Assembly (NCBI GenBank): GCA_965267435.1
Contig: OZ253960.1
Coordinates: 4,030,001-4,094,000 of the forward strand
Length of the DNA stretch: 64,000 bases
Origin: JAWPMT01 sp965267435
GTDB taxonomy: Bacteria > Bacteroidota > Bacteroidia > Cytophagales > Cyclobacteriaceae
Direction: 5' to 3'
This document shows, in pieces, positions 46,099-55,570 of this stretch. Under the pieces are notes generated by a model. The model was not told where the DNA came from, did no database searches, and worked only from the letters and a program-made list of their open reading frames with translations. The number at the start of each line of letters is the position of its first letter. The first letter of the stretch is position 1. The translations under genes were made by a program, and so were the position numbers.

Positions 46099-48522
46099 TT
46101 AACCGAAGAAACTACCAAAAATGGCTGCCCATCTTTTCTTCTTCTTTTCGTCCTCATCATAGTAGCCGTAACCATAGCCATAACCATAGCCGTAGCCATA
46201 GCTGTAGCCATAGTAGCTATAACCAGATGAGCCGGACTTCACGCCATTGAAAACGACGCTCATGTTCGTGAAATTATTGACATCGAGCATGTCCTGGATG
46301 GTCCGAGCAAATACACGTCTTGAGTATTGCGCCTTGACGACATAGAATTGTAAGTCCGTTCTTCTCATGGCCAAAATGGCGTCCGTCACCAACCCGACCG
46401 GAGGTGTATCCAGAATTACAAAATCAAACTGACTTTGCAGCTTTTCCAAAAACTTGTCGAAGGCTTCACCCAGCAGAAGCTCGGAGGGATTGGGTGGCGC
46501 CGGGCCCGCAGGTATGTACTGCAGATTCTCAAGATGCGTATCCTTTACGCACTGCGACCACTCGGACCTGCCGATCAGATAGGTACTGACACCGTCTGGA
46601 CTAGGGGCTTTTTCAAATGCAATATGCACCTTCGGCTTGCGCATGTCTAAATCAACAATGCACACTTTGAGATTGGCCGATGCCATTATAGCTCCCAGGT
46701 TCACGGCGACAAAGGTCTTCCCCTCACCACTTATCGTGGACGTGATGGTCATAGTCCGTGCTTTCTTGCCTCCCATCATGAAGTCCATGTTGGTCCGGAT
46801 GGTCCGAAGCGATTCACTCAAAGCGGATTTGGAGTTTTTTGATACAATCATCTTCGTCACCGGAAGCTTCTCCCTTTTGTAGAAAGGCACTGTGCCGATG
46901 ATGGGTACCGTCGTGAGCTTCTCCAATTCACGGATGTTAGTGATTTGATTGTTCAGTAGGTAACGGACAATTACAAATAAGAAAGCAAAAACTAACCCTG
47001 CTACGACGCCAATACCCATGATCAGGAGCTTTTCGGGCTTAATTGGGGTAGACGGTATTGAGGCCGGACTTAGTAATATACCGTCAGTCACCGTACCCGC
47101 TTTGGTTAGCTCGAGCTCCATTTTTGATTTACGGAGCTGTTGAAGAAAGGCTTCTTGCAATTGGTAGACTCGTTTGGTCTTGTTGTACTCGGTACCCCGG
47201 GAAGGTAACGATGCAAAGTCGTTCTCGAGTTGACTCTTTCTTTGACTCAGCCCCTGAAGAGACTCGACCAGGCCTTTACGATATTGTCGGAGCAGATCCC
47301 CAAGCTCACTCCTTGACTCCCTGAGTCTACCGTCGATTTGCTGAATGATGAACGTGTTTTCATTGTAGGATGAGAGCTTCTCTCGCTTGAGATCCAAATC
47401 CAATTTGTAGCTTTCGAGAGCGGACTGAAGGACCACGGGTAAGCTGGACACGGTGAAGGCATCGATGGTCAGGCTATCATGTAGCATTTGTTCAGAGAGA
47501 GACTCGACGATATCTAGTCTATTGCGCAGGTGGAACCTTTGCGAGTCTAATTCTTCGAGTTGTATGATTGTTTCTGCAATGTCCCTTTCCAGATCTACAG
47601 TCATATTCTGTATTGTGACATTTTCGAAGTAATCTTCGAAGTCCTCCAGCACGGCTTCGGTTGTATCGATTTGCTCATCAAGGAAACTGATCTTTTGATC
47701 AAGCGTCTGATTCTTTGCGTCGCGGGTATATCCCAGATAGATGGTATCCATCGCGATCAAAAAATCCCTGGCTTTGACTCTATTGAAGTCGTTGATGCTG
47801 ATTCGGATAGTCTTGGCGTTGAAATTTTCGGGCCTTACCGTACTGTGGTTTGCAAAGTACTTGATCAAGGCGTCCTCACTATTAACAATAAAGTAGTAGC
47901 GACCCAGAACATCATCGGTAAAGTCTTCGGACTTGTCAATCAGTAAATTGAAATGTTCAGTCTCGATTTCTTCGCCAAAACGATGTTCTGTGCGGTATTC
48001 CCGTCCATAGTCATAGGAAAGGATGAAGGAGCTCTCACTAATTAAGGTGACATCGAAAGTCCTGTCATAGAAAGCATTGTTTTTGATCTTGTAGGAGACT
48101 ATGAAAGGAGAATTCCCATAGCGCTCATCGGTCAGATAGCGGCCATAGGCGTAATATGCGACATCATAGTCAATCACGTCGACGACTTTCTTAAGGAACA
48201 GCTTGGATCTGAGAATCTCAATCTCTCCGGAAATCTCAGACAATTCATTTTGAAGGCTCGTCGTGTTAACGAGACCCAACGTATTTGCCTCGCTTTCAAA
48301 CTCCAGCTTAATGATGGAGGTGGACTCGTACAGTGGTTTTGTATACCGGATCACCAAATAAGCCGCGGTGATACTGAATATAACGAACAGGAACATCCAC
48401 GCCAGGCTTCTCCTGACTGTAAAAATTAACTTCCCAAAATCAAATGAGTCCAAAGGAGAGCTGCTCTCGGTGTCTCTCGTCCGATTTAAGTGTAGTTCGT
48501 TCGTTTTAGAAGATTCGTTCAA
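46099..48522 (-). CDS. Polysaccharide co-polymerase/tyrosine autokinase (Wzc-like BY-kinase)
   Basis: 807 residues: TM1 about 39-58, a Wzz-type periplasmic domain with a long coiled coil (about 270-450), TM2 about 496-520 and a cytoplasmic BY-kinase domain (about 560-765) with Walker A SGEGKT, Walker A' VDLDMRKP and Walker B FVILDTPP. The C-terminus is a tyrosine cluster of alternating Tyr and Gly (about 775-792) followed by an acidic and lysine-rich tail, the usual autophosphorylation site. It controls chain length and export of exopolysaccharide or capsule. The start overlaps the Wza-like gene by 4 bp. Confidence 0.95.
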   Translation of the reverse strand: MNESSKTNELHLNRTRDTESSSPLDSFDFGKLIFTVRRSLAWMFLFVIFSITAAYLVIRYTKPLYESTSIIKLEFESEANTLGLVNTTSLQNELSEISGEIEILRSKLFLKKVVDVIDYDVAYYAYGRYLTDERYGNSPFIVSYKIKNNAFYDRTFDVTLISESSFILSYDYGREYRTEHRFGEEIETEHFNLLIDKSEDFTDDVLGRYYFIVNSEDALIKYFANHSTVRPENFNAKTIRISINDFNRVKARDFLIAMDTIYLGYTRDAKNQTLDQKISFLDEQIDTTEAVLEDFEDYFENVTIQNMTVDLERDIAETIIQLEELDSQRFHLRNRLDIVESLSEQMLHDSLTIDAFTVSSLPVVLQSALESYKLDLDLKREKLSSYNENTFIIQQIDGRLRESRSELGDLLRQYRKGLVESLQGLSQRKSQLENDFASLPSRGTEYNKTKRVYQLQEAFLQQLRKSKMELELTKAGTVTDGILLSPASIPSTPIKPEKLLIMGIGVVAGLVFAFLFVIVRYLLNNQITNIRELEKLTTVPIIGTVPFYKREKLPVTKMIVSKNSKSALSESLRTIRTNMDFMMGGKKARTMTITSTISGEGKTFVAVNLGAIMASANLKVCIVDLDMRKPKVHIAFEKAPSPDGVSTYLIGRSEWSQCVKDTHLENLQYIPAGPAPPNPSELLLGEAFDKFLEKLQSQFDFVILDTPPVGLVTDAILAMRRTDLQFYVVKAQYSRRVFARTIQDMLDVNNFTNMSVVFNGVKSGSSGYSYYGYSYGYGYGYGYGYGYYDEDEKKKKRWAAIFGSFFG

Positions 48523-49304
48523 ATGCTTTGAATTAGTAACACAAATGCAATCAGACTTGTGGTCGCTGTCAGAATGGGTGTAATATCCTTGAGCGCCTCA
48601 AAGAAAGGTCGACGCCATGGCTCCACATAGATGATGTCGTTCGGCTCTATGGGAATAATGCTATTCATCATACCCTCAATCGTGTTCAGGTTTACCACGT
48701 ACACCTGCGGATTAGTCAGGTCTCCTCTGATAATACGAATATTTTGCGCCTTGGAGCCATAATTAACACCCCCCGAGAGGGCCAAAATCTCGGGTAGTGT
48801 CATGTTTTCATTGGTGAGTGGCACCATTATGTTTCCCGCAGAGCCAAGTACGGTCACTCGCTTATTGGCAAAAGCCAACTTCACAAACGAGCCTACATAG
48901 AATTCGTTGTATCGCTCCTCGAGTATCTCCTCAGCTTCATCGATGGTCAAACTGTCGACATCCACCTTTCCAAGTTGGGGCAATTTCACGAAGCCATCTT
49001 GTTGCACCAGATAAGTGAATTGCAACAGATTTTGGTTCTGTACGTTGGTGCCCTGCATTAACTCGAAGTTCGGATCCACGATCCTCTCACCATCATTCGT
49101 GAAGACATCGATCGTCAACAAGTCGTCCTTCTGGATGACGTAGTTTCGCTCGATTCTAGCCACCTCTGCAGCCAGAGCAGCTTGCTCATCATCTAGCTGA
49201 AACATGATGTCTTGTCGATAGACTTTACAAGAAGACATGAAGCACGTGACCGCTACCAAGAGAGTATATAGGCCGGTTCTAATCATCCAAAGGGTGTTTG
49301 TCAC
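48519..49304 (-). CDS. Polysaccharide export outer-membrane lipoprotein (Wza-like)
   Basis: 261 residues with a lipoprotein signal (Cys26 in FMSSC). The Poly_export domain (about 50-140; VIQKDDLLTIDVFTND) and an SLBB domain (about 150-215; KRVTVLGSAGNIMVPL, TLPEILALSGGVNYGSKA) are clear. A hydrophobic C-terminal helix (ALKDITPILTATTSLIAF) follows. It forms the outer-membrane or periplasmic channel that works with the Wzc-like kinase downstream. It is 18 bp from the glycosyltransferase. Confidence 0.95.
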   Translation of the reverse strand: MTNTLWMIRTGLYTLLVAVTCFMSSCKVYRQDIMFQLDDEQAALAAEVARIERNYVIQKDDLLTIDVFTNDGERIVDPNFELMQGTNVQNQNLLQFTYLVQQDGFVKLPQLGKVDVDSLTIDEAEEILEERYNEFYVGSFVKLAFANKRVTVLGSAGNIMVPLTNENMTLPEILALSGGVNYGSKAQNIRIIRGDLTNPQVYVVNLNTIEGMMNSIIPIEPNDIIYVEPWRRPFFEALKDITPILTATTSLIAFVLLIQSI

Positions 49305-49322
49305 GAAATTACGATAAAATGC

Positions 49323-50471
49323 CTATTCGCCTCGATTTGGCCGTTGTACCAGTTTATTGATGGCGTCAATGTAGGAATTTATGACGTGTTGCTCATCAAA
49401 CTTCTCTTCAATCAGGCGACGGCTGCTGATTGCCATTTCATTTTTGGCGGACTCATCAAGCTTGATCCACTTTTCCATCGCGACTGCCAATTCATTTGCG
49501 GATTTTACTTGACATAGAAACCCGTTCACTTCATTACATACAACGTGTCGACAACCTGGAACATCGGTTGCAATCAATGCCCGGCCCATGGCCCCAGCTT
49601 CGAGTAAAGTCCGTGGCGTACCCTCTCTGTAGGAAGGGAGAACGACTACATCAGCATTTTCAATCTCACTGCGAACATCATCGGTCGTCCCCAGATAACT
49701 TAGTCGACCGTCGTCCTGCCATCGCTGAAGTTCCCCCGGCTTCACGGCTCGCTTGTCATTCTGGTCCCAGCCTCCAAGTAGTTTGAACGTAGCATCCGGA
49801 TGCTTTTGGGCAATGAGCCTCGCTGCCTCAGCATACTCGTAGACACCTTTTTCAGTCATTAGGCGACCGATCATAAGAAAGGACATGGTTCCATTCCTCC
49901 TGGTGTTTGGCGGTATGAAGTATTTAAGATCAATACCGGAGCCATTCAGCAACTCCGTCCGTTCCTTGTGTAATGGGACGCGACTCATAAAAAGTGCCTG
50001 GTCTTCGTCATTCTGAAAGAAGACAAGATCGGCCTTTGTCAGTGATACTCGATATAGCAGTATGGCCACAGTGGACACCAGCCCCTTACGCATGAAAACC
50101 GTACCGAGGCCGCTGACGTTGCAGATAATTGGCACCCCTGTAATTCTGCGAATGATAGATCCGTAGATATTAGGCTTGATCGTGTAGGTAAGCATGACAT
50201 CCGGTCGCTCAGAGGCCACCAGCCGCCAAAATCTATAGATCAGCCATAGATCTCGAAAAGGATTGATGCCACTACCCGAAATAGGTAGATACTTATAGGT
50301 GCATCCGAGATCCTCTAGCTTGGCAGTATAATCATCTCGTGGTGCAATGGCCACGACCTCATGTCCCTGCGACAGTAGCTTTTGAACGATACCCTTCCGG
50401 AAATTGTAGATATTCCAGGCGGTGTTGATGATAATGGCAACTTTCAAAGTCGGTCCTAACGTGCTGATCAA
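49323..50471 (-). CDS. Glycosyltransferase family 4-type (GT-B)
   Basis: 382 residues with the two Rossmann-like halves of GT-B enzymes. The N-terminal half begins VAIIINTAWNIYNFRKG; the C-terminal half has FLMIGRLMTEKGVYEYAEA and the nucleotide-sugar site VVLPSYREGTPRTLLEAGAMG with the E(x7)E pattern. It resembles WbpL-independent GT4 enzymes that add the first or later sugars of surface polysaccharides; the donor is not known. It is the first gene of the minus-strand export set. Confidence 0.92.
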   Translation of the reverse strand: MISTLGPTLKVAIIINTAWNIYNFRKGIVQKLLSQGHEVVAIAPRDDYTAKLEDLGCTYKYLPISGSGINPFRDLWLIYRFWRLVASERPDVMLTYTIKPNIYGSIIRRITGVPIICNVSGLGTVFMRKGLVSTVAILLYRVSLTKADLVFFQNDEDQALFMSRVPLHKERTELLNGSGIDLKYFIPPNTRRNGTMSFLMIGRLMTEKGVYEYAEAARLIAQKHPDATFKLLGGWDQNDKRAVKPGELQRWQDDGRLSYLGTTDDVRSEIENADVVVLPSYREGTPRTLLEAGAMGRALIATDVPGCRHVVCNEVNGFLCQVKSANELAVAMEKWIKLDESAKNEMAISSRRLIEEKFDEQHVINSYIDAINKLVQRPNRGE

Positions 50472-50571
50472 ACGTGAATTCTAATATAGTGGAAAATAGA
50501 GTCCATGTTTTTATAGCCATCTGAATAATGCAACTTTGTGGGAATATACGGTTGTGAATGGGATGGGGACA

Positions 50572-51708
50572 ATGATTGAAACCAAAGAACGAGAAGAAAC
50601 AGGCGTACTTATTAGTGTACCGTCGCCCCGAACAGAGCGATACCAGGTAGAGGAGCATCTGGCGGAATTGGCCTTTCTGGCTCAGACACTCAACATCGAT
50701 ACAAGGAAAGAATTTGTACAGCGCCTGGATGCCCCAGATACCCGAACATTCGTCGGCAAGGGCAAACTGCAGGAGATCAAAGAGTACATCACAATGGAAA
50801 AGGTTGATGTCATCATTTTCGATGACGACCTCTCGCCCTCACAACTCCGAAACCTGGAAAAGGAGCTCAAAATAAAGATCTACGATCGCAGCCTACTCAT
50901 TCTGGACATCTTCTTGAAAAGGGCCAAAACGGCCCAGGCAAAAACACAGGTAGAACTCGCGAGATTCCAGTATTTGCTGCCTAGACTGACTCGCATGTGG
51001 ACACACCTGGAACGACAAAGAGGAGGAACCGGCACACGAGGAGGTGCGGGAGAGAAAGAGATCGAAACTGACCGACGAATCATTAGAGACAGAATCAGTC
51101 TGCTCCGGAAGCAATTGAGCAAAGTGGAAAAACAAGCCGCAACGAGGAGGAAATCCCGGGACGGAATTGTCCGGGTAGCGCTAGTGGGCTACACAAATGC
51201 CGGCAAATCGACACTCATGCGGGCACTGAGTAAAGAAAAGGTCTACGCCAAGGATGAATTGTTCGCCACTGTTGATTCAACGGTACGCAAGGTCGTGATT
51301 GACCACGTTCCTTTCCTCCTATCGGACACCGTCGGCTTCATCCGCAAATTGCCCCACAATCTGATCGAGTCGTTCAAATCAACCCTCGCGGAAGTAAGTG
51401 AAGCGGACCTGCTCCTGCACGTGATCGATAGAAGCAACCCTGCCTATGAGGAGCACATAGAAGTGGTGGAACAGACCCTACAGGAAATTGGCGCTGCTGA
51501 AATCCCAACAATCCGGGTGTATAACAAAATAGATGTGTTGGACGATGAAAGTGACGGGCCTTTTGTGAATGGCAGAGAGTTTCCCTCCATTTTTGTGTCT
51601 GTGAAAACGAAGAAGAATATGGATCGGCTGCGTAAGCTGATAGGAAAGGAAATCACCAAGGTACATTATCGCATTTATCCTAATTACCTAAAGCCACAGA
51701 GTTACTGA
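50572..51708 (+). CDS. hflX: Ribosome-associated GTPase HflX
   Basis: About 378 residues. The N-terminal HflX domain has TRTFVGKGKLQEI and FDDDLSPSQLRNLEKEL, then a coiled linker with GGTGTRGGAGEKEIETDRR, and the GTPase domain with G1 GYTNAGKST, G3 DTVGF and G4 NKID. HflX splits stalled or heat-damaged ribosomes. The frame could start upstream at TTG (50536), but a promoter-like CAacTTTG (50531-50538) overlaps it, so the ATG at 50563 or 50572 is preferred. It is divergent from the glycosyltransferase. Confidence 0.95.
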   Translation: MIETKEREETGVLISVPSPRTERYQVEEHLAELAFLAQTLNIDTRKEFVQRLDAPDTRTFVGKGKLQEIKEYITMEKVDVIIFDDDLSPSQLRNLEKELKIKIYDRSLLILDIFLKRAKTAQAKTQVELARFQYLLPRLTRMWTHLERQRGGTGTRGGAGEKEIETDRRIIRDRISLLRKQLSKVEKQAATRRKSRDGIVRVALVGYTNAGKSTLMRALSKEKVYAKDELFATVDSTVRKVVIDHVPFLLSDTVGFIRKLPHNLIESFKSTLAEVSEADLLLHVIDRSNPAYEEHIEVVEQTLQEIGAAEIPTIRVYNKIDVLDDESDGPFVNGREFPSIFVSVKTKKNMDRLRKLIGKEITKVHYRIYPNYLKPQSY

Positions 51709-51755
51709 TCCAGATAGGACGTCGGGGTCCGCAAAGAATTCGCTTCTCAAGGTGA

Positions 51756-51899
51756 TCACCAGACGGTGATATCATAAAGGGTCAGTAGCAACAGGAGGAC
51801 AAATAATGTCAGGGATGTGATTCGTTGGGCCCGGCAAATGGGAAACTTGGACATGCCGCACGTAGTGGCAGCCAAATTTGTGGTTCTACTCGGAGTCAT
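51756..51899 (-). pseudogene. Orphan copy of a secretion leader, 47 codons
   Basis: The minus strand carries a 47-codon frame starting MTPSRTTNLAATTCGMSKF and running on to LTLFVLLLLL. It closely matches the first 45 residues of the LamG-type protein that ends at 52085 (MSPSRTSSLAATACGMSRY, LTLFILLLIF), and both ATGs follow GAACC. Most differences are at third codon positions, so both copies were under protein-level selection after duplication. The frame stops soon after the hydrophobic stretch. It is either the leftover of a deleted paralogue or a very short membrane protein. Confidence 0.55.
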
Positions 51900-52020
51900 G
51901 GTTCTTAATCTTGCTCTTGAAGGTTAGTGGCGGCCCGGGCTCTTTGAGGTAAGCTAGTTGATTGACGAACGCAAACCACCCAGTTCATAAGTGAGCGACC
52001 CCTTCTGCGTAGTGAGCCAG

Positions 52021-52057
52021 AAAAAAAGGCTTCACAAGATTGTACCCTGCGAAGCCT
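52021..52057 (-). terminator. Rho-independent terminator of the LamG-type gene
   Basis: On the minus strand AGGCTTC and GAAGCCT form the stem, followed by seven T. It lies 28 bp after the stop codon. Confidence 0.85.
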
Positions 52058-52084
52058 CGTCAAGCATATATGTACCATGTATGG

Positions 52085-54775
52085 TCAGTGAACAACCATG
52101 CGTTCTGCTGCTACCTGGTCTCCGTCGTTCAGGCGCAGTATATAAATTCCTTCATCTAGCTTCCAGTCAGTCAGGCCTTGGCCTTCCAGTGTGCCTCTGG
52201 CCGTGCTTTCTAAAGTCTTGTGCATGATCTCGTGGCCTTGCAGATCATAGAGTGATAGATCGATCATGCGCTGTGGCATGGATCCCTGCAGCACCCACTT
52301 GAAGTTGATGCCGTCATTGACTGTGGGGAAAATGGCCAGCGTCGTTCGCTGTGCCGCATCAGCATTGGTCGCGACAATCTTGGAATAAGAAAACTTTCCA
52401 TCAAAATCTACCTGCATCAATCGATAGTAGACCATACCTTGTCCGGGCGCGCGATCAACAAACTTATAGTCGCGGACCTCCTCTGAATCGCCATTTCCTT
52501 GCACCTGGCCGATTTCCTCGAATGTTTCACCGTCGTAGCTCCTTTCCACAGCAAAGTGGTCGTTGTCGACCTCGGTAGCCGTCTGCCATGTCAAAACCAC
52601 TTCATCATTTACCGCCCTGGCCTGGAAGCTGGTCCATTCCACAGGCAGGATGGAATTCAGAGAGCCGACACCAAAAGGCGAGAAGTCGGACACATTGCTC
52701 GACGTGATTGAGTAGTTGCCACCTCCAAGATCATTCACAGATGATGAGGCTAGTTCCTCCCACCACGCACCGTTATGGTGTGCAACAAAAGCATCACCAT
52801 GACCGAATCCAGCCAACTCATCTGGAGTACTCCACTGTAGAACGACAGCTACGTCAGATCCCCCCGGCGTGCCTTCATCGATGAACCATGTCTTATCTAC
52901 GGCATTACCTGTCTGAGGCGCGCCGGTTTCTCCATCTGCCAGGACATCGTCTAAGGTCTTGATGCAGAAATCATCAGTCACGCCACTGTTATTCAAAGTC
53001 GCAGGGAAATAACGGCCACTCGAAGAGCCCAACGGGAATAGTACATTCGAGCTGCCTACTGGTCGGTTCAGGCAATAATCCGAGCCGGCAATCACGTACG
53101 AGTTCGCACTCCCGCCCGATAGCGTCCCGCGCAGATCCAAATTAGTTCCCGCCAACTCAAGGTGACCCGCAGTCAAAGTCAATGTCGAGGATGCAGGTAG
53201 GTCGATCGCATCATACAGGCGAAGAGACGCGCCACCAGACTTATTGATGATCAAGTTGTCCACATCAAAGCTATTGCCCACAAAGTCCTGCGTCAGGCCA
53301 CCGCCGAATTGCATCGCACCAGAGGAGGCATTGATCGTGCCGTCATTGAAAAGATTGCCGGTCATTGTAAGTGTACTGGTACCAAGCGACAAGCCCGCGC
53401 CTAGTTCGATAATAACGTCTGAGACAGTGATGTCCGCGGACAACAAGGGATCGTTGGCTGTAGGTGGAATGACGATGGTTGTCGAGGCGCCAGGAACGAC
53501 GCAGCCTCCCCAATTGGTTGTCGAACTCCACGCAGAGGTGTTTCCCAGCCATGTGATCTCCGATTCCGTCTCTGCCAGCGTCACGTACCCGGTAGAAGAC
53601 TGGTTGTTGTATTCCGTTTTGAGCCAATCCGCGGAATGAAGAGCACTATAGATTCGAACCTCATCCAATTTTCCGCCGAAGTGGTTGCCACTACCGTGGG
53701 CTTCTGCGCCCATGGAGCTATTGCTGGAAGGGGTTGCTGGTGTTTGGGTATTGGCCCAACTTACACCACCCACTGTGGCGACTTCCGCACCATTGATAAA
53801 TATCTTGATCTCGTCCGTGGCATAGTTCACTTGCCCAACTACGTGAGTCCACTCGTCCTCCACAATGGTTCCGGCGAGCTGTGACTTGACGTAAAAGTCC
53901 AGCGGCGAATCTGTGGAAGCGCCTCCTACAACCAGTGCGTCGTCATCCAGACGTAGCGTCAGTCGTGAATTACTGGTCCCGGGAGAGCCACCAATCGAAA
54001 AGCTCATGATGACCTGCTCACCATCTACACCCGTAGGATTGATCCACGCAGACATCGACACCTGCGACAAGCTCTGGACGATGGCTATATCGTTCGCCCA
54101 ATCCAGGTGGTCTACACTATTGAACCGGAGACCTCGACCAACTATACCCTGTGTAGTATTTGTACCATTGTTCGTCAAAGTATAACCATTGCCACTGTAG
54201 TCCTGGACGCCAGCGCCCCCTGCATTATCCAGGTGATAGATGCCTTTATAATCGGTATCCCAGATGTCTGTACTTGGATCAGGGACGCTTCCTCCACAAT
54301 TCCCGTAGTAGATCCAGATCTCGGTCGTCTGGGAGGCATAGAGCGTAGGTACCTTCAACCAAGCCTGCATATTACCCGTCGTGGGATCGTACTCCTCACG
54401 CTGATATTCCAGCTCCGTACCATCGTCCAATGCAAAGGTGATGTCATGCCCATCATTGCGATAGACATTTCCCCCATTGGCCACGGAGCGCAGCGCATTG
54501 TCGGTAATGTCAATGAAAAAGGGAAAATCAGTCAAATTGGCCAGACCCTCTACGACGGTTTCATCGATTTCCAGCTTCATTCTGTAGGAGTAGCCGGCAA
54601 GAAAATCACTCCTTGTCAACAAGGACGTATCCTGACCCAGGGCCATATTCGTGAAAAGAAAAATCAGTAGAAGAATAAATAAGGTAAGCGACGTGACCCT
54701 CTTTGCTTTGGAAATTGGGTATCTCGACATGCCACATGCCGTCGCCGCCAAGCTGCTGGTTCTGCTCGGGGACAT
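52085..54775 (-). CDS. T9SS-secreted protein with DUF2341 and LamG-like domains
   Basis: 896 residues. A signal region (about 25-48, ending ALGQ) follows a 24-residue basic leader; a start at Met16 is also possible. Then come a DUF2341 domain (about 58-150; FLAGYSYRMKLEIDE, WIYYGNCGG), a LamG/concanavalin-like domain (about 165-385; KGIYHLDNAGGAGVQDYSG), a beta-rich middle (NTSAWSSTTNWGGCVVPG), a fibronectin-like segment (LTWQTATEVDNDHFAVERS) and a C-terminal T9SS sorting domain (YDLQGHEI, GIYILRLNDGDQ). DUF2341 and LamG domains bind glycans. The mature protein is likely exposed on the surface or released. Part of its leader is duplicated near 51.8 kb. Confidence 0.9.
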   Translation of the reverse strand: MSPSRTSSLAATACGMSRYPISKAKRVTSLTLFILLLIFLFTNMALGQDTSLLTRSDFLAGYSYRMKLEIDETVVEGLANLTDFPFFIDITDNALRSVANGGNVYRNDGHDITFALDDGTELEYQREEYDPTTGNMQAWLKVPTLYASQTTEIWIYYGNCGGSVPDPSTDIWDTDYKGIYHLDNAGGAGVQDYSGNGYTLTNNGTNTTQGIVGRGLRFNSVDHLDWANDIAIVQSLSQVSMSAWINPTGVDGEQVIMSFSIGGSPGTSNSRLTLRLDDDALVVGGASTDSPLDFYVKSQLAGTIVEDEWTHVVGQVNYATDEIKIFINGAEVATVGGVSWANTQTPATPSSNSSMGAEAHGSGNHFGGKLDEVRIYSALHSADWLKTEYNNQSSTGYVTLAETESEITWLGNTSAWSSTTNWGGCVVPGASTTIVIPPTANDPLLSADITVSDVIIELGAGLSLGTSTLTMTGNLFNDGTINASSGAMQFGGGLTQDFVGNSFDVDNLIINKSGGASLRLYDAIDLPASSTLTLTAGHLELAGTNLDLRGTLSGGSANSYVIAGSDYCLNRPVGSSNVLFPLGSSSGRYFPATLNNSGVTDDFCIKTLDDVLADGETGAPQTGNAVDKTWFIDEGTPGGSDVAVVLQWSTPDELAGFGHGDAFVAHHNGAWWEELASSSVNDLGGGNYSITSSNVSDFSPFGVGSLNSILPVEWTSFQARAVNDEVVLTWQTATEVDNDHFAVERSYDGETFEEIGQVQGNGDSEEVRDYKFVDRAPGQGMVYYRLMQVDFDGKFSYSKIVATNADAAQRTTLAIFPTVNDGINFKWVLQGSMPQRMIDLSLYDLQGHEIMHKTLESTARGTLEGQGLTDWKLDEGIYILRLNDGDQVAAERMVVH

Positions 54776-55124
54776 GGTTCAAAATGATGTTTTGTACGTA
54801 ACTGTATTAGATTGCAAAGTGAAGATAAACAACACCCTCGGGCATACTATGCGCCGGCGTACCAAGGAGGGAGATCATCGGTTGAGCAAGTAAAAAATGT
54901 AATTAAAGCAATATTTGATTGCACAAAAGAGAGATACAATCAGATCCTGGTGATTTTTGGAGCTTTTATGGGTTGGGGCAATCTATGTCAGTACCAAAAC
55001 AAGTCGGGTCACCGATGAACCATTGCCATCAGCAACCCTGTCACATGGACATAGCCATCAATTGTTCTGTGCGTTTTCTAATGTCCAACAATCGTCACAT
55101 GGTTGAAGCCTAACGCTCTGCCAA
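54776..55124. other. Intergenic stretch upstream of the LamG-type gene
   Basis: Several short frames exist but none has convincing coding features. No TAnnTTTG box is found on the minus strand before the LamG-type gene. Nothing else is recognised. Confidence 0.4.
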
Positions 55125-55337
55125 TTACAGGCTAGTTTGTTGTTTGGGAGGATTAGGTGCGTCAAGCATTGCCTGACTGCTCTTTGCTGAGGGCTGATCG
55201 AACGAGGTCCGATCCACGTCGGCAGCAAATAAGATCTTTCCGATGAGTAGAAAAAGAATGGCAAGTAAGAGGACTTTGGCTCGTCCTGTATTCCCCAAGA
55301 GTCCTTCACGAACTCGGTAGCTGCATCTGGTTGTCAT
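55125..55337 (-). CDS. Small secreted protein candidate
   Basis: A 70-residue frame starting MTTRCSYRVREGLL, followed by a hydrophobic stretch (AKVLLLAILFLLIGKILFA) that looks like a signal peptide or membrane anchor and a polar tail rich in Ser, Asp and Pro. A longer frame begins 16 codons upstream (ATG at 55385). No family is recognised, and the frame may be chance. It is on the same strand as the LamG-type gene, about 350 bp upstream. Confidence 0.3.
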   Translation of the reverse strand: MTTRCSYRVREGLLGNTGRAKVLLLAILFLLIGKILFAADVDRTSFDQPSAKSSQAMLDAPNPPKQQTSL

Positions 55338-55570
55338 TTTGAAAGCTGGTTGTTGTTTTTGCCTGGTGACTACCACCAAACTCATTGCTAAAGTATTTCA
55401 ATCCGTTATAGGTAATATATGAGTTACGACGAATGGGATCGAATGCCCGATAATTGGCAAAAATCGTCGATGGACTACCAATTGATCCCATATATATTGT
55501 CTGTTGGGTCACACGCTGGGATCATGTATATTTATTTAAGGAAGCACAAATCAACACCCAAACCCATTTG

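Larger units (their letters stand above)
51709..52084. other. Intergenic stretch between hflX and the LamG-type gene
   Basis: Apart from the orphan leader fragment (51756-51899) and the terminator of the LamG-type gene (52021-52057), nothing recognisable is seen here. Confidence 0.5.

Noticed and set aside
54651..54893. Plus-strand frame sharing LDMPH.VAAK with a frame at 51.84 kb
   Set aside because: The similarity is the antisense view of the duplicated leader; the minus strand reads as the known secreted protein.
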